From Emticicia aquatilis (GTDB lineage: Bacteria > Bacteroidota > Bacteroidia > Cytophagales > Spirosomataceae): 64,000 nucleotides of DNA. Positions 52,087 through 61,520 of this stretch are shown here, one piece after another; within the stretch, counting starts at the first letter, position 1, and each line of letters starts with the position of its first letter. The notes under the pieces were generated by a model. That model was not told the origin of the DNA. It worked only from the letters and a program-made list of their open reading frames with translations, and searched no databases. Made by a program: the position numbers and the translations under genes. The stretch lies in contig NZ_BMKK01000005.1 of assembly GCF_014644295.1 (NCBI RefSeq), positions 62,001 through 126,000 on the forward strand, in the 5' to 3' direction.

Positions 52087-52803
52087 ATGAAACGCTTTCT
52101 TATTATCGGTTTTCTACTTTTTGTAAGCAATGTTTTTGCCCAAAATAAAGATAAATATCTACTATCTATTAATGATTTCGAGGCAAAACTCCGAGAAAAT
52201 ACTGGCATTGCCCAGTTGGTAGATGTACGCACACCCGAAGAATATATGCGTGGCCACCTCAAACGTGCCATTAATCTGAATTTCAATGATGATAATTTTG
52301 AAGATATTGTAAAGGCTAAATTGGATAAAACTCGCCCCGTATTTGTGTACTGTTTTTCGGGCAGACGCAGCACTGATGCGGCTGCATTTTTGCGTGATTT
52401 GGGCTACAAAGAAGTATATGACATGGCAGGAGGTTTTGCAAAATGGACGTCTTCGAGTAAGCCTTATGCCTCAGATAATACTACTACACAGCCAATTGCG
52501 GCTTTTACCCTCGAAAACCTCGACCGAGTGGTAAAATCAAATAGCCTTGTCTTGATAGATTTTTATGCCGAGTGGTGCGGGCCTTGTAAGAAGATGAATC
52601 CAATCTTGAATAGAATTGCCGACCAAAATAAGAATGTAAAATTACTGAAAATTGATGCCGAAAAGAGCGATAATATTGCTTCGGTTTTCAAGGTTGAAGA
52701 AATTCCGACCTATGTTATCATCAAAAACGGCCGTCAGGTTTGGCGTAGTGTTGGTGAAATGGAAGAAGCTGAATTGAAAGAAGTTTTGGCAAAAATGAAA
52801 TAA
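52087..52803 (+). CDS. Periplasmic rhodanese-thioredoxin fusion
   Basis: 238 residues. Signal peptide (MKRFLIIGFLLFVSNVFAQ). Rhodanese domain (about 25-125) with QLVDVRTPEEYMRGHLKRA and the catalytic loop VYCFSGRRSTDAA. Thioredoxin domain (about 135-238) with VLIDFYAEWCGPCKKM and the cis-proline at VEEIPTYVI. The fusion probably couples sulfur transfer or persulfide formation on the rhodanese Cys to dithiol exchange. Monocistronic, ending in a good terminator. Confidence 0.92.
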   Translation: MKRFLIIGFLLFVSNVFAQNKDKYLLSINDFEAKLRENTGIAQLVDVRTPEEYMRGHLKRAINLNFNDDNFEDIVKAKLDKTRPVFVYCFSGRRSTDAAAFLRDLGYKEVYDMAGGFAKWTSSSKPYASDNTTTQPIAAFTLENLDRVVKSNSLVLIDFYAEWCGPCKKMNPILNRIADQNKNVKLLKIDAEKSDNIASVFKVEEIPTYVIIKNGRQVWRSVGEMEEAELKEVLAKMK

Positions 52804-52825
52804 AAATACCTATTAACTGATAGTG

Positions 52826-52858
52826 AAAGATGCAGAACTACAATCTGCATCTTTTTTT
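52826..52858 (+). terminator. Intrinsic terminator
   Basis: AGATGCAGA and TCTGCATCT pair perfectly, loop 7 nt, followed by T7. Confidence 0.88.
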
Positions 52859-52864
52859 ATTTTT

Positions 52865-53002
52865 ATGGTTTCCCAAATTTCTCCCCAAATCGACCGAATT
52901 TCAGATAAAACCAACCAAATACTAAATGTAGTTTCGCATATAGAGGCATACCTAATATCTTTGACTACAAACGATATAGCCTTAACTGCTCATAATGATT
53001 AA
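52865..53002 (+). CDS. Possible 45-residue small protein
   Basis: An ATG-to-TAA frame of 45 residues (begins MVSQISPQIDRISDKTNQ) that overlaps the start of the LytS-like gene by 8 bp. The chain is amphipathic and helical, and the overlap suggests translational coupling, but there is no homology I recognise. It could be chance. Confidence 0.3.
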   Translation: MVSQISPQIDRISDKTNQILNVVSHIEAYLISLTTNDIALTAHND

Positions 53003-53594
53003 TCCGACTTTTCTCATAACCTTAGTAGTCACATCCGATTTGCTTTGGTATGGGCTTATTTTGCTCTTGGCTATGGTTGGTTTAGTGCTGAGTCTTTTGA
53101 AATATTACAAGAAAAAAAGCGAAACGGGGCTGCTGGAGAAAATAAATGAGTTGGAGGGTATTATGGGAAATCAACAGTTTTTATATGGAAATCTGAATTC
53201 TATCAAGCAATATATTTTGCTGCATAGCCCTATGGAAGCTGCTCAGTATCTAACTGAGTTTACAAATCTGCTGAAAACCCTTTCAAACAGCTCAAAACAA
53301 AAAAGTATTTCGCTCGCTCAAGAAATAGAAACAATTTTGCTTTACCTCGAACTGGAAAAGAAAAGAATTGGCGAAAAATTTACTTTTTTTCAAGAAATTG
53401 AAGCCAATATCAAGACCGAGGCGATTCAAGTAAAACCTTTGTTTGCTTTCAAGCAAGTGGAAGAAATTATCAGAAAACAACAAAATCAGCTAAAATTATA
53501 TCTGATTATCAAGCAAGTAGGCGAAAAGCTTAATTGTAAAGTAGAAAACGATGCTTCGAGTACAAGTTTTGTGATTGAGATTCCGAGTAAATGA
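52995..53594 (+). CDS. Degenerate LytS/YehU-type histidine kinase-like membrane protein
   Basis: 199 residues. One N-terminal transmembrane helix (LLWYGLILLLAMVGLVLSLL), then a dimerisation/phosphoacceptor-like part: NQQFLYGNLNSIKQYI and ISLAQEIETILLYLELEKKR, which align with the His_kinase module of LytS. The phosphoacceptor His (normally in PHFLFN) is replaced by Gln, and the ATPase half with the N-box is missing. It therefore cannot be an active kinase; it may act as a partner or regulator, or it is a remnant. Confidence 0.7.
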   Translation: MINPTFLITLVVTSDLLWYGLILLLAMVGLVLSLLKYYKKKSETGLLEKINELEGIMGNQQFLYGNLNSIKQYILLHSPMEAAQYLTEFTNLLKTLSNSSKQKSISLAQEIETILLYLELEKKRIGEKFTFFQEIEANIKTEAIQVKPLFAFKQVEEIIRKQQNQLKLYLIIKQVGEKLNCKVENDASSTSFVIEIPSK

Positions 53595-53600
53595 AATTCA

Positions 53601-53839
53601 AGTTCGACTCTTTCAGAGTCGATTACTACGTTTCAAACATTTATTCCTCGAATTACATTCGAGGCTACTCAAGTTCGACCACTTCGTGGTCATCTAATCA
53701 TACAAAACTCTTGACCATAAAGGTAGTCTTGATTCCACATTTTAATGAGACCACAAAGTGGTAAAACATGAATAGCCGTGAATGAAATTCATGGAAACTA
53801 TTACGATGTAGTAAACGACTCTGAAGGAGTCGAACTTCA
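53601..53839. repeat. Mirrored array of six short hairpins
   Basis: Six hairpins, most with 3-nt loops: 53604-53622 (TCGACTCT/TTC), 53646-53664 (CCTCGAAT/TAC), 53677-53691 (GACCAC/TTC), 53750-53762 (ACCAC/AAA), 53776-53794 (CCGTGAAT/GAA) and 53816-53832 (CGACTCT/GAA). Hairpins 4, 5 and 6 correspond to the reverse complements of 3, 2 and 1, so the whole block is a palindrome of a three-hairpin unit. It lies between convergent genes. Confidence 0.75.
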
Positions 53840-53855
53840 AATAATAATTTCTTCC

Positions 53856-55442
53856 TTATTTCTTCTTCGGACCAGCTTTATTCACTTGAATTTTCAATGA
53901 AGTTTCGGCACTTTCGCCTTGACTGTCGCTCGCTTTAAGTCTCACTTCATAATTACCTACTTTTGTAAATGTGTATTCGGGGTTTTGCTCTTTGATTTTT
54001 ACAGTAGTAGTACCAATGATGCTCCATTCAAAACTCAAGCCATCTTTTGCATCATAATCGACCGAACCTTCTGACGATAATTTTACTTTCAAAGGTGCAT
54101 TTCCCGACAAAACATCGGCCGAAGCAATGGCAATTGGCTTTCGGTTTTTCTCAGCGTAATCAATCTTCGATAAGCGACTATTTTCTAAAAGATATAATTC
54201 TCCATCTGCCCCAAAAGCCATGTCTTTGATAAAATCAAAACGAGTATTCGATAAAAACGGCTCGACGTTCTTCACATTGCCATCTTCATCAAGTGTCTCT
54301 ACCACAAAACCTTGTTCGTTATCAAATCTGAATGATTTTCCTGCAAAATATTTGGGTAAACGATAAGCCTCGCTGTTATATTTATCAAATTCGTACGTAA
54401 TACTCTTCGACAAAGGCGTAGTTGATTGACTCGAAAAATCGCTCATTGTCGCAATGCTGTCGCCCATGAGTTGCATTCTGCCGATTTTATATTCGTTAGC
54501 AACGGTTTCTGAAAAAGTATAAACATAACCATTTTCGGCAAATTCGGGGTCGAGTTTGATGGCTTTCAGATTCGTCGCATCAATTTTTCCGATTTGATTG
54601 GTTTTGCGTTTTTGAGTATCAAAAATCTTTACTTTACCATTTTGTTCAACCCAAACCACGTTTCGAGTGGGCAAAGTGGCCAAAGCCAATGGGTTTTCTA
54701 AATTATCAGATAATATTACTTTCAAAAAATTACTTTCTGACGGTAAAGCCGTATCAGCAATTTTGGCGTAATCAGGTAAGTTTTTAGAGGAAACTTCTTC
54801 AATACCTGACCAAATATGAGCCAATAAATTTGGATTCTGAAAGGCAGAAGGCTCGCCACCCAAAGCCGTATAAAACATTTTTCCGCCCTCTTCGGTCGTG
54901 TAATACCACGCCCAAGTCTTGCCCATTACATCCAACAAAACTGGCTTGCATCTAACAGGCACACTGCTCATTACCAAAGGTTTATCATCTATTTTCCAAA
55001 GTGGAGGCAGTTCGCTTTTTCCGATTGCAGCATTGGTAATGAGGCTCAATTGCACTTTATCGGTAAATTGATTTTCGGCCAAAACGCCACCAATCATTTT
55101 ATTATACCAAAGCCATTTGTAGTTTTTTTCGATAGCTCCTCCTACTCCTACAAAACCGCCTCCTGCCTGCAAAAAACGCTGCAATTCGGCTGATTGTTGA
55201 AAACTGAGGGCATTTACCGAAGTATTTAAAAACACTACGGCATTATAACTTTTGAGGTTTGAATCGCTGATTTTTGCAGGATTTGAAGTAGTATCAATCA
55301 AGCGTTTTTTAATTTGGGCATCATCCCAAAGTGCCTTTGCTTCTGTCGAATTTGAAACTGGATAAAAAAATAAGGTTTTACTCTGCCCAAACACAACATA
55401 AGTACTCAGAAAAACAAAAGCTAATGATATAATTTTCTTCAT
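53856..55442 (-). CDS. ThuA-like protein with beta-propeller and PKD domain
   Basis: 528 residues from the ATG at 55442 (MKKIISLAFVFLSTYVVFGQ signal peptide). Residues 25-220 follow the ThuA-like glutamine-amidotransferase-type fold (AVVFLNTSVNALSFQQSAEL, GGGFVGVGGAIEKNYKW, MFYTALGGEPSAF). A propeller-like region of glucose/sorbosone dehydrogenase type follows (AFGADGELYLLENSRLSKI), and a PKD domain (EGSVDYDAKDGLSFEWSI) is at the C-terminus. Such multidomain proteins are common in Bacteroidetes carbohydrate-degrading loci. Downstream of the sulfatase gene, probably one operon. Confidence 0.8.
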   Translation of the reverse strand: MKKIISLAFVFLSTYVVFGQSKTLFFYPVSNSTEAKALWDDAQIKKRLIDTTSNPAKISDSNLKSYNAVVFLNTSVNALSFQQSAELQRFLQAGGGFVGVGGAIEKNYKWLWYNKMIGGVLAENQFTDKVQLSLITNAAIGKSELPPLWKIDDKPLVMSSVPVRCKPVLLDVMGKTWAWYYTTEEGGKMFYTALGGEPSAFQNPNLLAHIWSGIEEVSSKNLPDYAKIADTALPSESNFLKVILSDNLENPLALATLPTRNVVWVEQNGKVKIFDTQKRKTNQIGKIDATNLKAIKLDPEFAENGYVYTFSETVANEYKIGRMQLMGDSIATMSDFSSQSTTPLSKSITYEFDKYNSEAYRLPKYFAGKSFRFDNEQGFVVETLDEDGNVKNVEPFLSNTRFDFIKDMAFGADGELYLLENSRLSKIDYAEKNRKPIAIASADVLSGNAPLKVKLSSEGSVDYDAKDGLSFEWSIIGTTTVKIKEQNPEYTFTKVGNYEVRLKASDSQGESAETSLKIQVNKAGPKKK

Positions 55443-55486
55443 TCTTTGGGCAAGCAAATTTAATACTTCAATATTTTCCCTTAAAA

Positions 55487-56998
55487 TTAATCAAATTTGA
55501 CTTTATTCCCTGCTATTTTTTTCATCGAAGCCTTCATTTCTTCAATTTTCTGCGGAAACTGCTTCGCTAAATTGTTTTTCTGAGCCAAATCTTTCGATAA
55601 ATCATATAGTTGATATTCGGACGAATTTCCTAACTCTATTCCCTCTTCTTTCGATACCGCCGAGCCTTTGTACGGTGGAATCATCACGAAATTACCTTCT
55701 CTGAATGCCAATCTACCCGATGCTTCAAGCACTAAATTGGCTCGCCCTTGCTTCGATTTCCCGAGCATTACGTTGAGCAAATTTTGGCTATCGGTCGAAT
55801 AACTTTCAGCACCAATCAATTGAGCAAACGATGACGCAAAATCTAACTGACAAAGCATCGCATCCGATACAGCAGGTTTGATTTTACCTTTCCAATAAGT
55901 AATAAAAGGTACTCTCGTACCTGCTTCGTATAAACTATATTTTCCGCCACGAAGTCCACCAGCGGGTGTATGATTACCCAGTTTTTCGGCGGCATCATCA
56001 TAATAACCATCATCAAGCACAGGGCCGTTATCGCTCGAAAAAATCACGAGTGTGTTTTCGAGTAAACCATCCTTTTCTAACTTTTTTATGATTTCACCTA
56101 CACACCAATCGGCTTCTAAAATGGCATCGCCACGAGGCCCCATACCCGATTTTCCAACAAACCGAGCGTGCGGAACTCGTGGCACATGTGGCTCGTGCAA
56201 GGCATAATATAAGAAAAACGGCTTACCAGTTTTGCTCGGTTGATGATTATCAATAAATGCTTTTGCTCTTCCAAAAAAAATATCGGCCATGTCTTCATCA
56301 ACCCACAGTGCAGACTTTCCGCCTTTCATATAACCAATACGTGGAACGCCATTCGTAACGCTAAAGTTATGCCCAAAATGCCATTTTAGTTTGGTCATTA
56401 GTTCGGGATTTGTGATGGCAGTTGGTTCGCCTTCAAAGTTTTGTTTGTAATTGACATAAATCGGGTCGGCGGCTTCAAGCCCAACAACTTTTCGGTTTTC
56501 TACAAAAACAGTAGGTACTCGGTCGTTGGTGGCAGCCATAATATACGAATAATCGAAGCCAATATCATTGGGCGAAAACGTTATTGATTTATTCCAATCC
56601 AACGCCCCATTGCCAAGTCCTAAGTGCCATTTGCCAACAACTCCCGTTTGATAACCTGCTTTTTTGAGCATTTTTGGGAGTGTCATTGAGGTCGTATCTA
56701 TCAATAATGGAGCATCACCGGGTAATACTTTTGTTCCTTCGGTTTTCCATGGATACTTGCCCGTCAGTAGTGCAAATCGGCTTGGGGTACAAGTGGCAGA
56801 AGTTGCATAACCATTCGTAAAACGAATTCCACCATTGGCCAATTTATCTATGTTGGGTGTTGGTAGCGTTCCTTTTTTATAAGCACTCACATCGCCGTAG
56901 CCCAAATCATCGGCATAAATGATTAGGATATTGGGCTTTGGAGTTGGCTTTTGAAAGCTGAATAGCCCAACCAGCAAAACTGACAAGAGGTATCTCAT
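55487..56998 (-). CDS. Sulfatase (formylglycine-type arylsulfatase)
   Basis: 503 residues. Secreted or periplasmic by its N-terminal hydrophobic segment. The sulfatase core begins NILIIYADDLGYGDVSA (metal Asp residues), and the maturation motif is CTPSRFALLTGKYPW with Cys70, which must be converted to formylglycine. VGKWHLG and IFSSDNGP provide further active-site residues. It hydrolyses sulfate esters, possibly of algal polysaccharides. First gene of an operon with the ThuA-PKD protein. Confidence 0.94.
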   Translation of the reverse strand: MRYLLSVLLVGLFSFQKPTPKPNILIIYADDLGYGDVSAYKKGTLPTPNIDKLANGGIRFTNGYATSATCTPSRFALLTGKYPWKTEGTKVLPGDAPLLIDTTSMTLPKMLKKAGYQTGVVGKWHLGLGNGALDWNKSITFSPNDIGFDYSYIMAATNDRVPTVFVENRKVVGLEAADPIYVNYKQNFEGEPTAITNPELMTKLKWHFGHNFSVTNGVPRIGYMKGGKSALWVDEDMADIFFGRAKAFIDNHQPSKTGKPFFLYYALHEPHVPRVPHARFVGKSGMGPRGDAILEADWCVGEIIKKLEKDGLLENTLVIFSSDNGPVLDDGYYDDAAEKLGNHTPAGGLRGGKYSLYEAGTRVPFITYWKGKIKPAVSDAMLCQLDFASSFAQLIGAESYSTDSQNLLNVMLGKSKQGRANLVLEASGRLAFREGNFVMIPPYKGSAVSKEEGIELGNSSEYQLYDLSKDLAQKNNLAKQFPQKIEEMKASMKKIAGNKVKFD

Positions 56999-57165
56999 AA
57001 CGAAGGCGTTTTTTAGTATCTACTTTTCTACTTACGAAGAAACAATAATTCTTCTACAAATTGTAAAATGATTCGCTGCAAAATTTAGTTTTTCGGGCCG
57101 AACCTGCATTTTATCATTGTTTCTTCGGCAAATTAGAATTTTCTTTGCAGAAAAAATCAGATTAC

Positions 57166-57858
57166 ATGCAAAAGATTACCATTGCCGTTGACGGCTATTC
57201 GAGTTGTGGCAAAAGTACGACCGCCAAAAAAGTAGCTGCACGTTTGGGATATAGTTATATTGATACTGGAGCGATGTATCGGGCTGTAACCCTATATTTT
57301 CATCAGCATTTGGTAACGCTTACCAACGAAAAAGAAGTAGCAAAGGCACTTGATAATATTCAGATTGAGTTTCGTAGAAACCCCAATGATGGCCGAAATG
57401 AAACTTTTCTAAACGGACTAAATGTAGAAGACGAAATCAGAAAACTTTATATTGCGAATCAGGTCAGTGAAGTGAGTGCGATTGCCGAAGTACGCCACGC
57501 AATGGTAGCTCAACAACGCAAAATGGGCAAAAAGAAAGGTGTTGTGATGGATGGCCGAGACATCGGCACGGTTGTTTTTCCTGATGCCGAACTGAAGATT
57601 TTCATGACCGCCGACCCAATAATCAGAGCGAATCGCCGACAAATTGAACTAAACGAAAGAGGTGATTTAGTTGATATTGAGGAGATTATCGAAAATATCA
57701 AAAAACGTGACTTGATTGACACCACTCGTAAAGAAAGCCCACTTCGTAAGGCCGATGATGCTATTGATATTGACACATCATATATGACTCTCGACGAGCA
57801 AGTAGAGATGGTTTGCCTTTTAGCCGATGAGGCTTTGAGCAAAGCAATTAGAAAATAA
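57166..57858 (+). CDS. cmk: Cytidylate kinase
   Basis: 230 residues from the ATG at 57166; a TTG at 57145 in the same frame is unlikely. Phosphorylates CMP and dCMP. P-loop DGYSSCGKSTTAKKVA at the N-terminus, YIDTGAMYRAVTLYF, the lid region MDGRDIGTVVFPDAELKIFM and RRQIELNERG are typical. Cytoplasmic and likely essential. The oxidoreductase gene follows 42 bp downstream. Confidence 0.95.
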   Translation: MQKITIAVDGYSSCGKSTTAKKVAARLGYSYIDTGAMYRAVTLYFHQHLVTLTNEKEVAKALDNIQIEFRRNPNDGRNETFLNGLNVEDEIRKLYIANQVSEVSAIAEVRHAMVAQQRKMGKKKGVVMDGRDIGTVVFPDAELKIFMTADPIIRANRRQIELNERGDLVDIEEIIENIKKRDLIDTTRKESPLRKADDAIDIDTSYMTLDEQVEMVCLLADEALSKAIRK

Positions 57859-57900
57859 ATTTTTACTTTAATAAAACCCATAAGGTTTTAACTTCGGATA

Positions 57901-58965
57901 TTGAAAAATCTTGATTATATAGTTGTTGGACAAGGAATTGCGGGGTCGTTGCTGGCTTATCAGCTAATGAAAGCTGATAAAAAAGTAATGATTTTGAATG
58001 ATGAAACTTTGCCTACTTCATCGACAGTAGCGGGTGGAATTTTTAATCCAATCACGGGTAAAAACCTTGATAAAACTTGGCTTGCCGACAAAATTTTTCC
58101 TTATTTAAGAACATTCTACACTTCGCTCGAAAAAGAATTTCACGCAAATTTTTATCACGAAACTAATCTTTATCGTCCGTTTGCCAACGAACAGCAGCAA
58201 AGGCATTTTATGAGATTGACGGATGAATATGATTTGGGGAATTACCTTAAAATTATTCAACCAAATCAATCTGATTATGAGCAAGTTAGCAATGAATTGG
58301 GTGGACTTTACACCTCATCAGCAGGTTGGGTAAATGTTCCGAAAATGCTTGATTGCTTTAGAGATTTTTTCAAAAAAAGCGAAACTTATCAAGCAGAAAG
58401 AGTAGATTTTACTGAACTGAAAACCGCCGAAAACAACGTTTTTTATAAAGATTTAGCAGCAAAAAGAATCATTTTTTGCGAAGGTTTCTATTCAACCCAA
58501 AACCCATTTTTTAGTTGGATTCCGTTTAATCCTGCCAAAGGCGAAACACTTTTGGCGGATGTAGAAGGCTACAAAATCAAAGAAATTATCAATCAAGGCT
58601 TTTGGATTATTCCACTTGGCGAAGGCAAATGTCGCTTTGGCTCAACCTACATTTGGGATAATCTCGACTGGCAAGCCACCGAAAGTGGCCGAGAATTGAT
58701 TGCTTCTAAAGTTAGTAAATTCTTATCTCTCCCCTATCAAATCACTGGCCAAGAAGCCGGAATCAGACCTACCACCAAAGACCGCCGACCGTTTATGGGC
58801 AACCATCCGCACCATAATAACGTATATATATTTAACGGCCTCGGCACCAAAGGAGTATCGCTTGCCCCCTATTTTGCCGAAGAAATGCTCGGTTTTTTAG
58901 AAACTAATAAAGTTTTAATGTCAGAAGCTAACATTGAGCGTTTTTATTCGTTATATTCGTTGTAA
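57901..58965 (+). CDS. FAD-dependent oxidoreductase (DAO family)
   Basis: 354 residues starting at TTG 57901, which is required to include the FAD-binding motif YIVVGQGIAGSLLAYQL at the very N-terminus. The C-terminal part contains GQEAGIRPTTKDRRPFMGNH and NGLGTKGVSLAPYFAE, as in D-amino-acid oxidase/glycine oxidase-like and MnmC-like proteins. The substrate is unknown. Probably co-transcribed with cmk. Confidence 0.85.
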   Translation: MKNLDYIVVGQGIAGSLLAYQLMKADKKVMILNDETLPTSSTVAGGIFNPITGKNLDKTWLADKIFPYLRTFYTSLEKEFHANFYHETNLYRPFANEQQQRHFMRLTDEYDLGNYLKIIQPNQSDYEQVSNELGGLYTSSAGWVNVPKMLDCFRDFFKKSETYQAERVDFTELKTAENNVFYKDLAAKRIIFCEGFYSTQNPFFSWIPFNPAKGETLLADVEGYKIKEIINQGFWIIPLGEGKCRFGSTYIWDNLDWQATESGRELIASKVSKFLSLPYQITGQEAGIRPTTKDRRPFMGNHPHHNNVYIFNGLGTKGVSLAPYFAEEMLGFLETNKVLMSEANIERFYSLYSL

Positions 58966-59117
58966 GGTTTTGTGCATTTTTTTCTTTAAAATTGCATAAA
59001 ATGCTGCAATCGACAGCGAATAAAATTCGTCTATGGTTTTGTGTACGTAAAACTGTTGATTCTTTTATCGTTAAGGTTGACTTACTGAAATCTGTATTCT
59101 TGGAAATATACAAAGGC

Positions 59118-61433
59118 ATGGAAAATTTATTTACTCTTCGTCGAATAAGCACAGGAGCTTGCTTAATGCTTGCATTAGGTATGGGTCGTGCATCTGCACA
59201 AAGCTACTTTTCGTCAACCCAAGAAGAGTTTGGGAAAAGCCGTATTCAATACAAAAGATTTGAATGGCTTACGATTAGGAGTAATAATTTTGAGTTTAAC
59301 TACTACAGAAGCGGCGATAAAATTGCCCAAAATGCCGCCAAAATAGCCGAAGGCGAATATGACCGCATTACGGAGTTGTTGGGTTATACGCCCTTCACGA
59401 CTATGAAGATATTTTTGTATAATTCGCCACAAGAATTGGAGCAAAGCAACATCGGCCTTACGGCTCCGATTGATTTAGATGGGAGTATTCTGAACTTGGC
59501 AAAATCTCGTGTGCAGATAGCCTACACGGGCAACGAAGAGCAATTTAAGCAACAATTGATACAGCAAATTGCCCGTTTGTTTGTCTATGATATGCTTTAT
59601 GGCGGTAGTCTGAAAGAGGTTTTACAAAGCTCGCTTTTGTTGACAGTGCCTGAATGGTACATGGCCGGAATCTCGGCTTATATTTCGGGTGATAACGATA
59701 ATCCACTTATTTTGGACAGAATGCGTACAACGATTCTGAAAAATAAAGACAAAAAAATTGAAACCATTCAAGGCAAGGATGCCGAAATAATCGGCCAGTC
59801 AATCTGGAATTATATTGCGGTTCGCTATGGAAAAGATAATATTTCTAACATTCTGAATCTTACTCGCATCATTCGTACCGAAGAATCGAGCATTACAAGT
59901 ACGTTGGGGATTTCGTACAGCCGATTTATGAAGGAGTGGCGAGAATATTATGCTAATAGCCAGTATGCTTCTGCTGAAGAGAAAACTCCTGATAATTCAC
60001 AAAAAAAGCCTGAGATTTCTACTAATAATTCGTTGGTTGAAACCAAACAAAAACTCGAACTCCGACCTGGTGAAGTTGATACTGATAATTATGAATTTGA
60101 TGCAGAAAACATTATCAAATCGTTAGCAGCCGAAACGGCAAAAGCCAAAGGCGAAACAACCGACAAAACGATTCCAAAACCAGGTAGATTTAAAGAAACA
60201 TTAAAAATAAAAGGTCCTTTTGCTTACGAAAATATCGTCATTGCGAACGATGTAAAATCAGAGTTTTTGGTTGACCCAGTAAGAAGAATGGGTATGAAAA
60301 ATACCCTCGTGATGAATGATTTGCTCGAAAATCACAGCATCAAATTGGGGCTTTTTATTACGCCTGTTTTACGCAATCATGATGTATATTTAGGATATAA
60401 TAATAATGTACGACGAGTTGACTGGGGTGTAGATATTCAACGACGTTCGATTTCGCTTAGCGAATTAGACAATCGTAGCCTATATCTGTTCCGCCCATTA
60501 AACATCAATACACCACAAACAACCGTTTTGAGTATTGACCGACGCCTATATTATAATCGTTTTTCGGCATTTGCATCTTATCCATTTAGTCAATATTTGA
60601 AGGCCGTAATATCGCCAAACCTTACTTCTACCTCTGATATTGACGTATCGGATTTGGGCAGAAAGAACCTCCAATCTATCTATTTGGGTTTCCGTGGCGA
60701 ATTAGTTTATGATAATACTACACCATTATTTAGTAAGGTATTGGTTGGTACTCGTGCAAAAATTCGTCTTGACCGCTCATATAGCTTCAAAACCAGCAGC
60801 GAAAACTTTAGTCGTATGGTAATTGATGCCCGTCATTACCGTAAATTATTTGGTAGCCTTATTCTTGCAGGAAGATTATCTTATAGCCGTTCGCTTGGAA
60901 AAGCTCCAAAAGTGACAATTCTGGGTGGCGTTGAAAACTCTATCAATCGTTCAATCGAGCCAACTAATGGCCAAGCCGTTGGTGTTCCGAGAGATTTAAG
61001 AGATATACTTTTCTATGATTTTGCTGGTAATCTCAGAGGTTTCAACTTTGCAAAACTTTATGGTACAAGCCATTTATTAACCAATTTAGAGCTACGTTTA
61101 CCATTGGCACAATACGTATCGAAAGGCTCATTGACCTCTAATTTCCTTCGTAATTTACAGTTTGTAGGGTTTACGGATGTAGGTACAGCTTGGTATGGAA
61201 ACAAAGGGCCATTTAACCGACAAAACAGCTTAAATACTGAAATCGTTGGTGGTGGTCAGAACCCTTTCAGAGCAACTGTTACCAACTTCAAAAATCCTTT
61301 TTTAGTGGGTTATGGTTTTGGTGTCAGAACGACTATTTTGGGCTACTTCGTAAAAGCCGATTATGCTTGGGGGCTTGAAGATAAAGAAGTTAACCCTCCA
61401 AAATTATATTTATCGTTGGGCTACGACTTTTAA
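59118..61433 (+). CDS. Outer membrane protein: peptidase_MA-like domain plus surface-antigen barrel
   Basis: 771 residues from the ATG at 59118 (MENLFTLRRISTGACLMLAL signal); the frame is open to 58992. The N-terminal domain (40-330) looks like a metallopeptidase-like (peptidase_MA) fold without the HExxH zinc motif (LTVPEWYMAGISAYI replaces it). A linker follows, then a C-terminal beta-barrel (about 430-771) with AGNLRGFNFAKLYGTSHLL and a terminal Phe, as in BamA/D15-type surface antigens. It belongs to a Bacteroidetes family often annotated only as hypothetical. Predicted role in the outer membrane. Confidence 0.75.
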   Translation: MENLFTLRRISTGACLMLALGMGRASAQSYFSSTQEEFGKSRIQYKRFEWLTIRSNNFEFNYYRSGDKIAQNAAKIAEGEYDRITELLGYTPFTTMKIFLYNSPQELEQSNIGLTAPIDLDGSILNLAKSRVQIAYTGNEEQFKQQLIQQIARLFVYDMLYGGSLKEVLQSSLLLTVPEWYMAGISAYISGDNDNPLILDRMRTTILKNKDKKIETIQGKDAEIIGQSIWNYIAVRYGKDNISNILNLTRIIRTEESSITSTLGISYSRFMKEWREYYANSQYASAEEKTPDNSQKKPEISTNNSLVETKQKLELRPGEVDTDNYEFDAENIIKSLAAETAKAKGETTDKTIPKPGRFKETLKIKGPFAYENIVIANDVKSEFLVDPVRRMGMKNTLVMNDLLENHSIKLGLFITPVLRNHDVYLGYNNNVRRVDWGVDIQRRSISLSELDNRSLYLFRPLNINTPQTTVLSIDRRLYYNRFSAFASYPFSQYLKAVISPNLTSTSDIDVSDLGRKNLQSIYLGFRGELVYDNTTPLFSKVLVGTRAKIRLDRSYSFKTSSENFSRMVIDARHYRKLFGSLILAGRLSYSRSLGKAPKVTILGGVENSINRSIEPTNGQAVGVPRDLRDILFYDFAGNLRGFNFAKLYGTSHLLTNLELRLPLAQYVSKGSLTSNFLRNLQFVGFTDVGTAWYGNKGPFNRQNSLNTEIVGGGQNPFRATVTNFKNPFLVGYGFGVRTTILGYFVKADYAWGLEDKEVNPPKLYLSLGYDF

Positions 61434-61492
61434 AATCCAAAGCATATTTTGTATCGTATATAATAACGATTATAATAAATTTTTATCTACTA

Positions 61493-61520
61493 AACATCCG
61501 CCTATTAAGCGGATGTTTTT
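61493..61520 (+). terminator. Intrinsic terminator
   Basis: AACATCCGC and GCGGATGTT pair perfectly across a 7-nt loop, followed by T6. Confidence 0.9.

Noticed and set aside
53601-53839. CRISPR array
   Set aside because: The repeats are short hairpins in mirror order, not direct repeats with unique spacers, and no cas genes are near.
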